Below are positions 8,806-16,010 of a DNA stretch of 16,901 bases, in pieces. The notes beneath the pieces are model-generated. The model was not told the DNA's origin. It saw nothing but the letters and a program-made list of their open reading frames with translations, and did no database searches. The stretch is from Acetivibrio sp964466645. GTDB taxonomy: Bacteria > Bacillota > Clostridia > Acetivibrionales > Acetivibrionaceae. Position numbers and translations under genes: made by a program. The first letter of the stretch is position 1. The number at the start of each line of letters is the position of its first letter. The stretch is from assembly GCA_964466645.1 (NCBI GenBank), contig CAYXPB010000092.1:1-16901 (forward strand), read 5' to 3'.

Positions 8806-8851
8806 CTACAAAATATAGTCTCTTTATTATGACAATTTGCTATTTTTGTAG
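8806..8851. repeat. Inverted repeat upstream of the 9007 gene promoter
   Basis: CTACAAAATATAG (8806-8818) is matched by CTATTTTTGTAG (8840-8851), pairing over 12 bases with one bulge around a 21-base loop. It lies 16 bases upstream of the -35 box, so it could be a bipartite operator or activator site. Confidence 0.4.
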
Positions 8852-8866
8852 CCGTATTACCCTACA

Positions 8867-8895
8867 TTGACAACAAAAATTTATAATGCTAGAAT
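8867..8895 (+). promoter_or_regulatory. Consensus sigma-A promoter for the 9007 gene
   Basis: TTGACA (8867-8872), a 17-base spacer, and TAGAAT (8890-8895). Transcription would start near 8902, giving a leader of about 105 nt before the AAGGAG site (8993-8998) and the ATG. Confidence 0.8.
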
Positions 8896-9006
8896 CCCCT
8901 CATACTGAAGTCGACAGAAGTATGCCAAAATATAAAACATATAATTCAATGGTGGTATTAATATCAAAATCAATAATAAACACACCAAATAAAAGGAGAA
9001 TAATAT

Positions 9007-10788
9007 ATGATAAAAAATAAAGCAGTAAAACTGTTAGCATTTTCATTCATACTGATGTCATTAAGTATGCCAAATTTAGTAACCCATGATTTATCAAGAG
9101 TTACTACCGTTAATGCAGCACTCATAACTCGTGAAGATAGCCTCGGAAATAAATATTTACTTAATACATCAGAACAAGTGGCTACGCTTATTACAAGTAA
9201 TTCAATGAGCAAAACTCAAGTAACTATAAATGATGTAGTCTCATTCGATGGCATAACATATAAAATAACAACAATAGAACCCTACGCTTTTGAAAGCAAA
9301 AAGTTCTCTAGACTTATTATTGGCTCTAATGTAGAAAAAATCTGTTCTAACGCTTTTAATAATTGCACAAATTTGAAAACTATTATTTTTAAATATCCCA
9401 ATTCCTCAAGATTTGTTGAAAATTTTGCTTTTATGGGCTGCCCTGCTCAAAACGTACTATTCACTAATGAATATGGCGAAATATTCAAAGCCTCCGATTT
9501 TGGCACAAATATAGATTATATAACAGAACAAAAATACGAAGTACTAAAGACCTATATTAAAGAAACTTCAAACAACTATATGAGCACCTATATTTCTGAA
9601 AAATCTTTTGATTTTAATTATTATAAAGAAAATAGATTCCCAAGAGTAATAATAGATAACAACACAAGAAATATTCTAGATGATCATTTCTACCACAAAA
9701 TGGCCCATAATATATATTCAGATCCACTAATTCAATCGAGCACAAATAAGTATGATACATTTTCTATAGATTTTAGAGGTGTTAAAACTCCACCAAATAC
9801 ATACTGGGCATTATGCACCTTTAGAATGGACCTTTCTACTTTTGGTAAAAACGCTACCGGAGGTGGAGCATATGCAGGACTACAAAATACACCTTTTGGT
9901 AGAAAAGCCATTATGTCATTTTGGGAGATAGAATATAAAGAAAATGGTATTGAAAAAAAACATAGAGCACAAAGAGTTTATCCAAAAGGTACTGAAAGTA
10001 ATTTCGGAGGTGAAGGAGAAGGCAACAACTTTATCACAGATTACGAATGGGAAGACAACAAATGGTATAGAATGGTTTTGCGCTCATGGAATGATGCTCA
10101 AACAAAAAACACAATGGTAGGTCAGTGGATAAAAGATGTCGAAAAAAACCAATGGAAACTTATAAGTTATTTTGATATGGGATTTAAAGGCTCCTCAATA
10201 ATGGGTAGTTTAAGTCAGTTTCAAGAAAACTATTCTGATGGCTATTCAGATCTAGAAAGAGAGTTCAATATAAAAAATATGTATTGCAAAGGAGTCAATT
10301 CAAACAACTGGCTATCATTGAAAAGTTCATTCTTAAGCTCAAGTACAATTATTACTGATGACACTTCAAAAAAAGGCAAATGGGATTTTGGTGCTGCTTA
10401 TAATTATTTCTGGGGAAAAGCCGGCGGACGTGTTACTAACCAATTTGCGTACAACGAGAAACCGAACAGATTACTATTTGAAATAGCCCAAAGTGCAACA
10501 CCTACTTATGATACACTATATTTAAAAGATAACAAAATAAACATAAACGAAGAAAACAACAAAATACTTTTAAACTGGGATTACGAAGCAAATAGCTCTC
10601 CACAATTTAGCTACAAAGTTACTATATTCAGAAGCAATTTCTACTACTCTAGCACTACTTTTACAAAACCAGAAGCAAGATCTCATGAAATATCAGGTTT
10701 AAGCTCTGGAAAATATAATATAACCATAACAATTACTGATATATTTGGACAGTCAATTACAAAAACTTATACTGTTGATAAAAAATAA
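9007..10788 (+). CDS. Secreted LRR_5 / DUF3472-like / fibronectin-like protein
   Basis: This 593-residue protein has a long signal peptide (about 1-38, VNAA). A short BspA-type leucine-rich segment follows (about 70-150; IEPYAFESKKFSRLIIGSNV and ICSNAFNNCTNLKTIIF are typical). The middle domain (about 245-430) has the pattern of DUF3472, an extracellular domain of unknown function: TYWALCTFRM, GGAYAGLQ, AIMSFWEIEY, GGEGEGNNF and YEWEDNKWYRMVLRS. The last 80 residues (about 513-593) look like a fibronectin type III fold ending in a TYTV strand. The ribosome binding site is AAGGAG eight bases from the ATG. It is monocistronic, with its own promoter and terminator, and diverges from the stalk/TPR operon. 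Binding to a surface or glycan is plausible from the domains but unproven. Confidence 0.82.
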   Translation: MIKNKAVKLLAFSFILMSLSMPNLVTHDLSRVTTVNAALITREDSLGNKYLLNTSEQVATLITSNSMSKTQVTINDVVSFDGITYKITTIEPYAFESKKFSRLIIGSNVEKICSNAFNNCTNLKTIIFKYPNSSRFVENFAFMGCPAQNVLFTNEYGEIFKASDFGTNIDYITEQKYEVLKTYIKETSNNYMSTYISEKSFDFNYYKENRFPRVIIDNNTRNILDDHFYHKMAHNIYSDPLIQSSTNKYDTFSIDFRGVKTPPNTYWALCTFRMDLSTFGKNATGGGAYAGLQNTPFGRKAIMSFWEIEYKENGIEKKHRAQRVYPKGTESNFGGEGEGNNFITDYEWEDNKWYRMVLRSWNDAQTKNTMVGQWIKDVEKNQWKLISYFDMGFKGSSIMGSLSQFQENYSDGYSDLEREFNIKNMYCKGVNSNNWLSLKSSFLSSSTIITDDTSKKGKWDFGAAYNYFWGKAGGRVTNQFAYNEKPNRLLFEIAQSATPTYDTLYLKDNKININEENNKILLNWDYEANSSPQFSYKVTIFRSNFYYSSTTFTKPEARSHEISGLSSGKYNITITITDIFGQSITKTYTVDKK

Positions 10789-10802
10789 ATATAAAAACAT
10801 AG

Positions 10803-10845
10803 AGCCGGTCACAGCAATATAACAAATTGCCGTGATCTGCTTTTT
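10803..10845 (+). terminator. Intrinsic terminator of the 9007 gene
   Basis: Sixteen-base arms (10803-10818 and 10826-10841) with one G-U and two mismatches, a seven-base loop and a run of five T at 10841-10845, beginning 14 bases after the stop codon. Confidence 0.85.
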
Positions 10846-10875
10846 ATGTTAAAACCTAATTCCAGCCACTACCTA

Positions 10876-11117
10876 GGTTTGGATGGGGGCATTAAAGGCG
10901 GAGGAATTCATTAGCGTTAAGACCCTAGAGTTGGCATGCGAAGTGAGCTTAGAAATTCCACGATTACGAACAAGGATGTTCGTAAAGCGTCCCCATATAC
11001 AAGGATGTTATGTAGAACGCGTTTCGTGGAATTTCTTTGCGAACGAGCATTGCCAACTCTTGGGTTAGCGTTGAATTCTGTAGCCTTTCATGCCCACAGC
11101 CAAACCGGACTATCCGG
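10876..11117 (+). ncRNA. Structured non-coding RNA with two CsrA-site hairpins
   Basis: This gene-free stretch folds into a long nested structure. Paired segments are 10876-10882/11100-11106 (7 bp), 10887-10899/11083-11095 (12 of 13), 10904-10910/11072-11078 (7), 10922-10925/11062-11065 (4), 10927-10936/11051-11060 (10) and 10951-10963/11024-11036 (13, perfect). Inside are two hairpins: 10965-10984 (8-bp stem, AGGA loop) and 10994-11012 (7 bp, one bulge, AGGA loop), the second enclosed by GCGT/ACGC. Both carry ACAAGGATGT on the plus strand, which is why plus is chosen. A CCGGA/TCCGG hairpin (11105-11117) could replace part of the outer stem. The architecture resembles large clostridial structured RNAs such as raiA, but I cannot confirm a family. 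No clear promoter or T-run terminator is visible. The rest, to 11231, shows nothing supportable. Confidence 0.65.
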
Positions 11118-11231
11118 CAAGTACTTATAATATTAGACTGGAAATACTGCTTCATTTGCTCATCATAATCGTTAGAAAGCATATCTGAAGTAAAAGAGGC
11201 GAAAGCAGAGGCATTCAGCGTCCTGGAGTTT

Positions 11232-13466
11232 CTATTCTCTTGCTTTAAGACTTTCTGCCATATTTATATTAAGTGTCTTATTTCTGGTGAAAAACAGAGT
11301 AGTATAATAAACTGCTAGAATAAACACCAAGGAAATCAATGCCTGCCACCAGGCAAGACTTGTGGTAAAATTATAAAACATTGTTTTAGTCAGGAGATCA
11401 AGAAATACCTGTATAAGCCAAATTGTAACAGGAACAGCCAGGAAAAAACCTACCCAAACAAGCATAGATGTTGAATTAATCAGCAGCCTCGAAATTTCCC
11501 TGTTGCGATATCCCATTACCTTTAACATCGATATGTTTTTTCGGTTTTCCTCAATCAGCATAACTGTAACGATATACACAATAATGATTCCAATTACCGC
11601 AGCAAAGCCGGCAAGAAGATATAATAATGCACTAAAAGAACTTATGGATGCTTCAAGTCCCGCTTTACTGTCATCAACCGTTAGAACCTTTTCAACAATG
11701 TTGTCATCAACGTCTAATAGTTTATCCGAGTAAAGTCCAACATAAGCAGTTTGGGGTACGTCCAGCATTTTATTAAGTTTCTTCATCGGCAAATAAACAT
11801 ACTCGCTGAATTTAATATTGCATATTTCATCAATGGTCAAATTATAGCTTTTCATATTTGAAACATTCTTGACTGTAATTGTATCTCCCTTTTCGAGTCT
11901 AAGCCGTTTTGCAACGCTCGAAGTAATTACTGTTTTATCAGCAGGAATAATCTCGCCATCTTTATTGCGAAGCCTCACAAACTTTGGATTTTCAGGCACA
12001 CCGTTTATTTCAATGCCTATAGTTTCACCTTTTGACGTATATTCAAAACTAGAAATCATAAAGGGCTCGCCATCTGTTAAATTTTCTGTTTGAAGCTTAT
12101 TGAATACATACTGGTAATCATAGCCAAACACAGCGTTAAAGTTGTTTTCAATAACAAAATTTACGCAACTGTAAAACAAAAATCCTGTCATCAAAAACAT
12201 TGAAGCAGCTGTTATTCCCGCAAGCATTAAAAAGCTCCTCGGAATGTTTGTAAATATTTCTTTTAACTTAAAACGCAGTTTGAATGGACCCTTTTTGTGA
12301 GGAACAGCCTTTAAAAATATATTCCTTTTTTCTTTATCACCATTGGCTTTGAGTAGTGCTACAATATTGATTTTCAATGCTTTTTTGACAACCATCAGTG
12401 CCGACATTGCATTAAGAATCACAGGCAAAAGTATTACCAGTACAATATCATACCCTTGGACAGAAAACTGAGTCTTTGGGACATTGTATTCCACGGTTAC
12501 TATATTCTGAAACGGCTCAATCAACAGTAAACCTACTCCTAAACCAATTATTGAACCAAACAGTGAAATCATCACCGGCAGGCAAAGATAGTGCTTTATT
12601 ATCTCACGCTTCCGATACCCCATGGCTGTAAGTGTTCCGATATAGGTATATTCTTTTTTCAGCATACGTGACAAAACAACCGTCATTATAAGTGTGCTTA
12701 TTATAAGCAGGAACAATGGTGCAATTATACTCGCAGCATAAGTGGCGGGTGCCTCACTGTCAAATCGTGTTATGCAAACGTTGCTGTCCCTTGAAACCCA
12801 TTCCACCACATAATTTGACTTTGAAATCTCCCTACGGAAGTCATCCATATTGTCTTTTTGAAATATTGCACTGTAATTGGCTTTTACACTGCTCTTATCA
12901 AATTTATCAAAGGTCTGTTCACTCACCATACAGTATCCATATTTCTTCCCATCCGACATAAAATCGATATCGGATTTTAAAAGCGAAAGTGTGTCTGGAG
13001 TTGTAAAGGTACCGCAGATTGAATACTCTTTTCCCTCAATTTTAAGCTTATCACCAAAAGAAAGCTTCTGAGCAGAAAAGAAGTAATTATCCACCATAAT
13101 ATCCGTAATACCTACCATGTACTTCCCCTTAGACAGCAAAGGAAGATTGATTTTCTTAGCTTCAGGAATAATTTTAAGCTGTGCCTCTTTATACTTTGAA
13201 TTTATGTATCTATTTTCCTGAATCATCACATCAAATTTGTCCTCAAGGTATTTTATTTTGCCTGAATCGATGGGTACAGCCAATTCAAAATTAACATCCT
13301 CCAGCTTTTGTTCAACACGGTTTCTAACAACCATATCCTGTGAACTTTCAGTTGCAGTTTTGAACGCAATATAGCATGCTGTAGACAATACAATTAAAAC
13401 AATCATGCCTATATAAGATGACTTATTTTCTATGAAAACCCGCTTTATTCGCTTGTTCAATTTCAT
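11232..13466 (-). CDS. ABC transporter permease, FtsX type, 8 TM
   Basis: This 744-residue membrane protein has two FtsX-type halves. Predicted TM helices are near residues 18-36, 244-267, 294-317, 339-361, 411-434, 613-639, 667-690 and 705-728, with two large external domains (about 40-240 and 440-610). Each half carries the matching cytoplasmic motif after a TM helix (AMGYRKREI at about 281 and VMGYRNREI at about 650), which couples to the ATPase. This layout matches permeases of the MacB/LolCDE superfamily, which move substrates mechanically rather than through a channel; in Firmicutes they often serve peptide resistance or lipoprotein and peptide export. It starts 12 bases after the ATPase stop with GGGGTGAT before the ATG, so the two form an operon. 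The substrate cannot be told: no two-component system or peptide gene is adjacent. Confidence 0.9.
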   Translation of the reverse strand: MKLNKRIKRVFIENKSSYIGMIVLIVLSTACYIAFKTATESSQDMVVRNRVEQKLEDVNFELAVPIDSGKIKYLEDKFDVMIQENRYINSKYKEAQLKIIPEAKKINLPLLSKGKYMVGITDIMVDNYFFSAQKLSFGDKLKIEGKEYSICGTFTTPDTLSLLKSDIDFMSDGKKYGYCMVSEQTFDKFDKSSVKANYSAIFQKDNMDDFRREISKSNYVVEWVSRDSNVCITRFDSEAPATYAASIIAPLFLLIISTLIMTVVLSRMLKKEYTYIGTLTAMGYRKREIIKHYLCLPVMISLFGSIIGLGVGLLLIEPFQNIVTVEYNVPKTQFSVQGYDIVLVILLPVILNAMSALMVVKKALKINIVALLKANGDKEKRNIFLKAVPHKKGPFKLRFKLKEIFTNIPRSFLMLAGITAASMFLMTGFLFYSCVNFVIENNFNAVFGYDYQYVFNKLQTENLTDGEPFMISSFEYTSKGETIGIEINGVPENPKFVRLRNKDGEIIPADKTVITSSVAKRLRLEKGDTITVKNVSNMKSYNLTIDEICNIKFSEYVYLPMKKLNKMLDVPQTAYVGLYSDKLLDVDDNIVEKVLTVDDSKAGLEASISSFSALLYLLAGFAAVIGIIIVYIVTVMLIEENRKNISMLKVMGYRNREISRLLINSTSMLVWVGFFLAVPVTIWLIQVFLDLLTKTMFYNFTTSLAWWQALISLVFILAVYYTTLFFTRNKTLNINMAESLKARE

Positions 13467-13478
13467 AATATCACCCCC

Positions 13479-14192
13479 CTACCACTTAATTCCGTCAACG
13501 GAGATGAGGTTCTGATTTATCTCATTTAAAAATATTTTTCCGTCACTGATTTTTACAGTTCTATTGCACATTTGAGCAATGGAGCTATTATGAGTAATAA
13601 TCAAAATTGTTGTATTGTATTTTTCATTTACCTCTTTTAGTAATTTTAAAATATCGAGTGAGGATTTTAGGTCAAGGGCACCTGTTGGTTCATCACAGAG
13701 CATCAGCTTTGGATTTTTAACAATAGCTCTTGCAATTGCGACACGCTGTTGCTGACCACCCGAAAGCTCTACCGGATAACGTTTTTCTAGCTGAGCAATA
13801 CCAAGCACTCCGAGTATTTCATCAATATTCAGAGGTGACTTGCATATATCTGCAACAACCTCCACGTTTTCGTACACAGTAAGATTTGGGATCAGATTAT
13901 AGAACTGAAAAACAAAACCGATAAAGCTTCTTCTGTATTCTACAAGCTTTTGTGGCTTTAAAGCAGTGATTTCTTCACCTGCAACAACAATCCGTCCTCC
14001 GTCAGCTTCATCAATTCCGCCAATTATGTTCAGCAGAGTTGATTTTCCGCTTCCGGATGGTCCTAAAATAGTTACAAGTTCACCCTCTTCAATTGAAATG
14101 CTGGCATTGTCAACGGCGTTGATTGTTTCGCCGCCCGATCGATAGGTTTTCATGAGATTTTTGATGCTAATAAACGATTCTTTACGTTCCAT
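13479..14192 (-). CDS. ABC transporter ATPase, MacB/LolD family
   Basis: This complete 237-residue ATPase would power the adjacent permease. Motifs in order are Walker A GPSGSGKS (44-51), Q-loop Gln near 96 (FVFQFYNLIPNLTVYENV), signature LSGGQQQR (143-150), Walker B LMLCDEPTGALD (163-174) and switch His at about 201 (ITHN). The FQFYNLIPNLTV context is typical of the LolD/MacB/FtsE group. AAGGAGGT sits seven bases upstream of the ATG. A leader of roughly 230 nt with a terminator separates it from its promoter, so expression of both genes is probably set by read-through. Confidence 0.94.
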   Translation of the reverse strand: MERKESFISIKNLMKTYRSGGETINAVDNASISIEEGELVTILGPSGSGKSTLLNIIGGIDEADGGRIVVAGEEITALKPQKLVEYRRSFIGFVFQFYNLIPNLTVYENVEVVADICKSPLNIDEILGVLGIAQLEKRYPVELSGGQQQRVAIARAIVKNPKLMLCDEPTGALDLKSSLDILKLLKEVNEKYNTTILIITHNSSIAQMCNRTVKISDGKIFLNEINQNLISVDGIKW

Positions 14193-14427
14193 AAAAGTTA
14201 CCTCCTTAGCCTTAAATGGCTTAATTTTGATAGCTCTATGGCACTAAATTATCTCAGATGGTAGTCCTGTACGACATAAAAAAACACACCTCAGGACTAC
14301 TACTGTCCCGTAGATGTGAATTACTCACCCACTGCCGCTATTTAAAGCAGCCCGGCACCATGAATTCGCATTCATCGCCTGATCAGATTGTACTGTAGAT
14401 TAAATGCAGTGCAAAGAGATTGCCTTT
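14193..14427 (-). promoter_or_regulatory. Structured 5' leader of the ABC operon (attenuator, ligand unknown)
   Basis: Reading the minus strand from the promoter, the leader shows several hairpins: one with an ATGAAT stem and GCGA tetraloop, extended by GGCG/TGCC; GCTGC/GCGGC; a small GTGA/TCAC; then a terminator with seven T. A later segment (14261-14269) is perfectly complementary to part of the terminator (14292-14300). This is the layout of a riboswitch or other attenuator. I compared it by eye with T-box, cobalamin, SAM, TPP, lysine, glycine, c-di-GMP and fluoride motifs and saw no match. No convincing leader peptide was found. Confidence 0.6.
14278..14318 (-). terminator. Leader terminator (attenuator) of the ABC operon
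   Basis: On the minus strand: seven pairs (14312-14318 with 14285-14291), one bulged base, six more pairs (14305-14310 with 14292-14297), a seven-base loop and seven T (14278-14284). It stands about 86 bases before the ATPase ATG, inside its own leader. Confidence 0.8.
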
Positions 14428-14456
14428 AGCTTATCATAGTAATCAGCATTTGTCAA
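14428..14456 (-). promoter_or_regulatory. Promoter of the ABC transporter operon
   Basis: Minus strand: consensus TTGACA (14451-14456), then 17 bases to TAAGCT (14428-14433); GATAAG (14430-14435) at 15 bases is an alternative -10. The -35 is perfect and the -10 weak. Confidence 0.6.
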
Positions 14457-14498
14457 TATATGCAAAAACGCAAAATTAATAACTTTATTCTTAGGCTA

Positions 14499-14533
14499 AC
14501 CCTTTTGGTTACTTTTAAAAGTGCCAAAAGGGT
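14499..14533. repeat. Long hairpin between ABC promoter and small membrane ORF
   Basis: CCCTTTTGG (14500-14508) pairs with CCAAAAGGG (14524-14532), with the palindrome ACTTTTAAAAGT inside, giving an almost fully paired structure. TATTTATTTAG follows on the plus strand. It could be a terminator or a cruciform-forming boundary. The flanking bases, 14457-14498 and 14534-14628, show nothing else. Confidence 0.45.
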
Positions 14534-14628
14534 ATTTATTTAGTATTCATAAAGGTATAAAGTTAACATGTGGATATTTTCGGAAATTAACACACTTTTT
14601 TGATTGCAATTTTTAGAGGAGAACAAAA

Positions 14629-14817
14629 TCATATTTCCATTAATATTGATACAAGAGTAATAATTCCTATATAGATTATAAAAGGATGTCGAAGTGTTCT
14701 TTCTTTTCCTAACACTCTTGTACTTTCTGACATAGCTGCTATAAAATAAAAAACACCAATTACAGGTATACAAAAACAAACTCCATTAATACTTGCTTTT
14801 TGTTTATTACTTCCCAT
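14629..14817 (-). pseudogene. Small membrane protein ORF, probably 5'-truncated
   Basis: This 62-codon minus-strand frame ends in TGA. It predicts two hydrophobic segments (VCFCIPVIGVFYFIAA and FIIYIGIITLVSILMEI) separated by a charged stretch (SESTRVLGKERTLRHP), with codon use like its neighbours. No ribosome binding site stands before the ATG. The frame runs open upstream into DNA that belongs to the transposase remnant, with the break near 14818. It is best read as the 3' end of a small membrane protein gene cut by an IS element, although translation from this ATG is not excluded. The family is not recognised. Confidence 0.45.
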
Positions 14818-14818
14818 T

Positions 14819-15205
14819 GCTAGAGGAAATGAAAAGAAGTATAAAAAATGGGCAGATACAATGATATACTATATAAAGGCAGAACAATTCAAAAAGGCAT
14901 TGAAAAAGGTTGCAAGAAGTACTATAAGTGTGGATAAGGCTAACAAAACAGTGAATCTTGAAGGTTATCTCAAAAACAACATGGATAAGATGCATTATCT
15001 TGAATATAAAAACAAAAATTACTACATTGGTAGCGGGATGATAGAAAGTGGTAACAAGACCGTTGTTCAAAAGCGTATGAAGCAGGCTGGTATGAGGTGG
15101 AGTACTGATGGAGCTCAGTATATGGCGGTGTTAAGAGCTAAACATGAAAGTAATCGCTGGGAAGATGTTGAAAAGGTTATATTAAAGAAGTCAGAAGCAG
15201 CCTAA
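14819..15205 (+). pseudogene. 3' fragment of an IS transposase (ISKra4/ISLre2-like)
   Basis: About 128 C-terminal codons of a transposase survive, in frame from roughly 14819 to the TAA at 15203-15205. The segment YIGSGMIESGNKTVVQKRMK followed by QAGMRWSTDGAQYMAVLRA matches the C-terminal pattern of DDE-type transposases in the ISKra4 and ISLre2-like groups (GSG-IES, KQ-GMRW, A-Y-LRA). The N-terminal and central parts, with most of the catalytic residues, are absent, so it is inactive. The ATG at 14861 is internal. The right end of the element probably lies between 15206 and about 15265, but no terminal repeat can be confirmed because the left end is missing. Confidence 0.75.
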
Positions 15206-15258
15206 ATGTAAATATATGGTTCACGATTAATTTATGCACCCAAATTCAACCAGAACAC

Positions 15259-15302
<44 letters not shown>

Positions 15303-15306
15303 ATGG

Positions 15307-15318
15307 TTGCCTAGGCAA
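15307..15318. promoter_or_regulatory. MarR-box-like operator palindrome
   Basis: TTGCCTAGGCAA is a perfect 12-bp palindrome. It resembles the TTGCC-NN-GGCAA sites bound by MarR-family repressors. It ends six bases before TATAAT (15325-15330), so a bound dimer would cover the -35/spacer region. No marR gene is in the window. Confidence 0.5.
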
Positions 15319-15389
15319 AATCAGTATAATATAAAACAAATACATTTGTGTCTGTAATTGGAATATATAAATGAAAAAGGAGAGAACTT

Positions 15390-15995
15390 ATGATAAAAAT
15401 AAAATCAAAATTTATTTTAAGTATTGTACTTTCGTTAAGTTTACTTTCGACAGGGTTTGTTGCTAATGCAAGAACCTTTAACGAACTTCTTGGCAGAAGT
15501 GGAGAAGACTCTATATATTTTCACTCAACAAAATTACTGTTCAATCAACAGTATCTTAATGGAATATGGGAAGGGTTGGGTGATGATGGTGTAGGATTAT
15601 GGAAATATTGGGGTAGTCCAATAACAAATACGGAAGTTACATTTGGTAAGTCAAAAATTGATTTTGTAACTGGTCACAATCATGATTTTGATGCTGGATG
15701 CGTAGGCGAAACAAATATGTATGACATTGGTGGAACAAATTTGAACGGTGGAGACCTTGATGATTTTGATGGACGAGTAGTCTATGCCTCTATAATAATG
15801 AATCCAGAAACTGTTAAGGAATACAGTAAAACTGAAAAAAAAGCAATTTTAGCTCATGAAGTAGGTCATGCTTTAGGACTTTGGCATACTGCGTCTTCAT
15901 CTACAGCATCTATTATGTCTGCAAAGTCTTCAAATACAGGATGGAAAACTTCTTGTCAAAAAGAAGACAAAAATGATATTAAAGAGTTATATTAG
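15390..15995 (+). CDS. Secreted metzincin-type zinc metalloprotease
   Basis: This 201-residue protein has a signal peptide (1-27, ending VANA). The zinc site HEVGHALGLWHT (His156, Glu157, His160, His166) fits the metzincin consensus HExxHxxGxxH and is followed by SIMS (Met176), the Met-turn. The size and the LAHEVGHALGLWH context resemble matrixin-like (M10) or related small bacterial metalloproteases. No prodomain with a cysteine switch is obvious, and there is a Cys at about 104 and another at 189. AAGGAG lies eight to nine bases before the ATG. The next gene starts 15 bases downstream, so they form an operon, preceded by TATAAT and a MarR-box-like palindrome. The substrate is unknown: a wall, matrix or self-protein is possible. 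Confidence 0.88.
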   Translation: MIKIKSKFILSIVLSLSLLSTGFVANARTFNELLGRSGEDSIYFHSTKLLFNQQYLNGIWEGLGDDGVGLWKYWGSPITNTEVTFGKSKIDFVTGHNHDFDAGCVGETNMYDIGGTNLNGGDLDDFDGRVVYASIIMNPETVKEYSKTEKKAILAHEVGHALGLWHTASSSTASIMSAKSSNTGWKTSCQKEDKNDIKELY

Positions 15996-16010
15996 GAGGA
16001 TTAATAGTTT

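Larger units (their letters stand above)
8586..9006. promoter_or_regulatory. 421-base divergent control region
   Basis: There is no gene here. It separates the stalk/TPR operon (leftward) from the LRR/DUF3472-like gene (rightward). It holds a consensus rightward promoter (8867-8895), a perfect 10-bp palindrome GTTGTACAAC (8778-8787), and an inverted repeat (8806-8818 with 8840-8851). For the leftward operon only imperfect boxes such as TTGCAA and TAGAAT are seen, with unsuitable spacing. Confidence 0.5.

Noticed and set aside
10883..11130. Two short overlapping plus-strand ORFs
   Set aside because: They lie within the highly paired RNA region, have no proper ribosome binding site, and their base composition is explained by the RNA stems.
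10964..11231. Minus-strand frame containing LNASAFASFTSD and MLSNDYDEQMKQYF
   Set aside because: It looks somewhat protein-like over about 40 codons (11110-11231) but runs on into the antisense of the structured RNA, overlaps the permease stop region and has no ribosome binding site; a decayed gene trace is possible but not supportable.
14193..14427. T-box or cobalamin riboswitch in the ABC leader
   Set aside because: The T-box AGGGTGG-ACCGCG core and the cobalamin GCCACTG box are absent on the transcribed strand.
14540..14779. 79-codon minus-strand ORF overlapping the small membrane ORF
   Set aside because: Rich in Tyr, Asn and Cys as expected from a shadow frame in AT-rich DNA; the 62-codon frame has better codon use and hydrophobic segments.
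14807..15070. 87-codon minus-strand ORF
   Set aside because: Antisense of the conserved transposase C-terminus.
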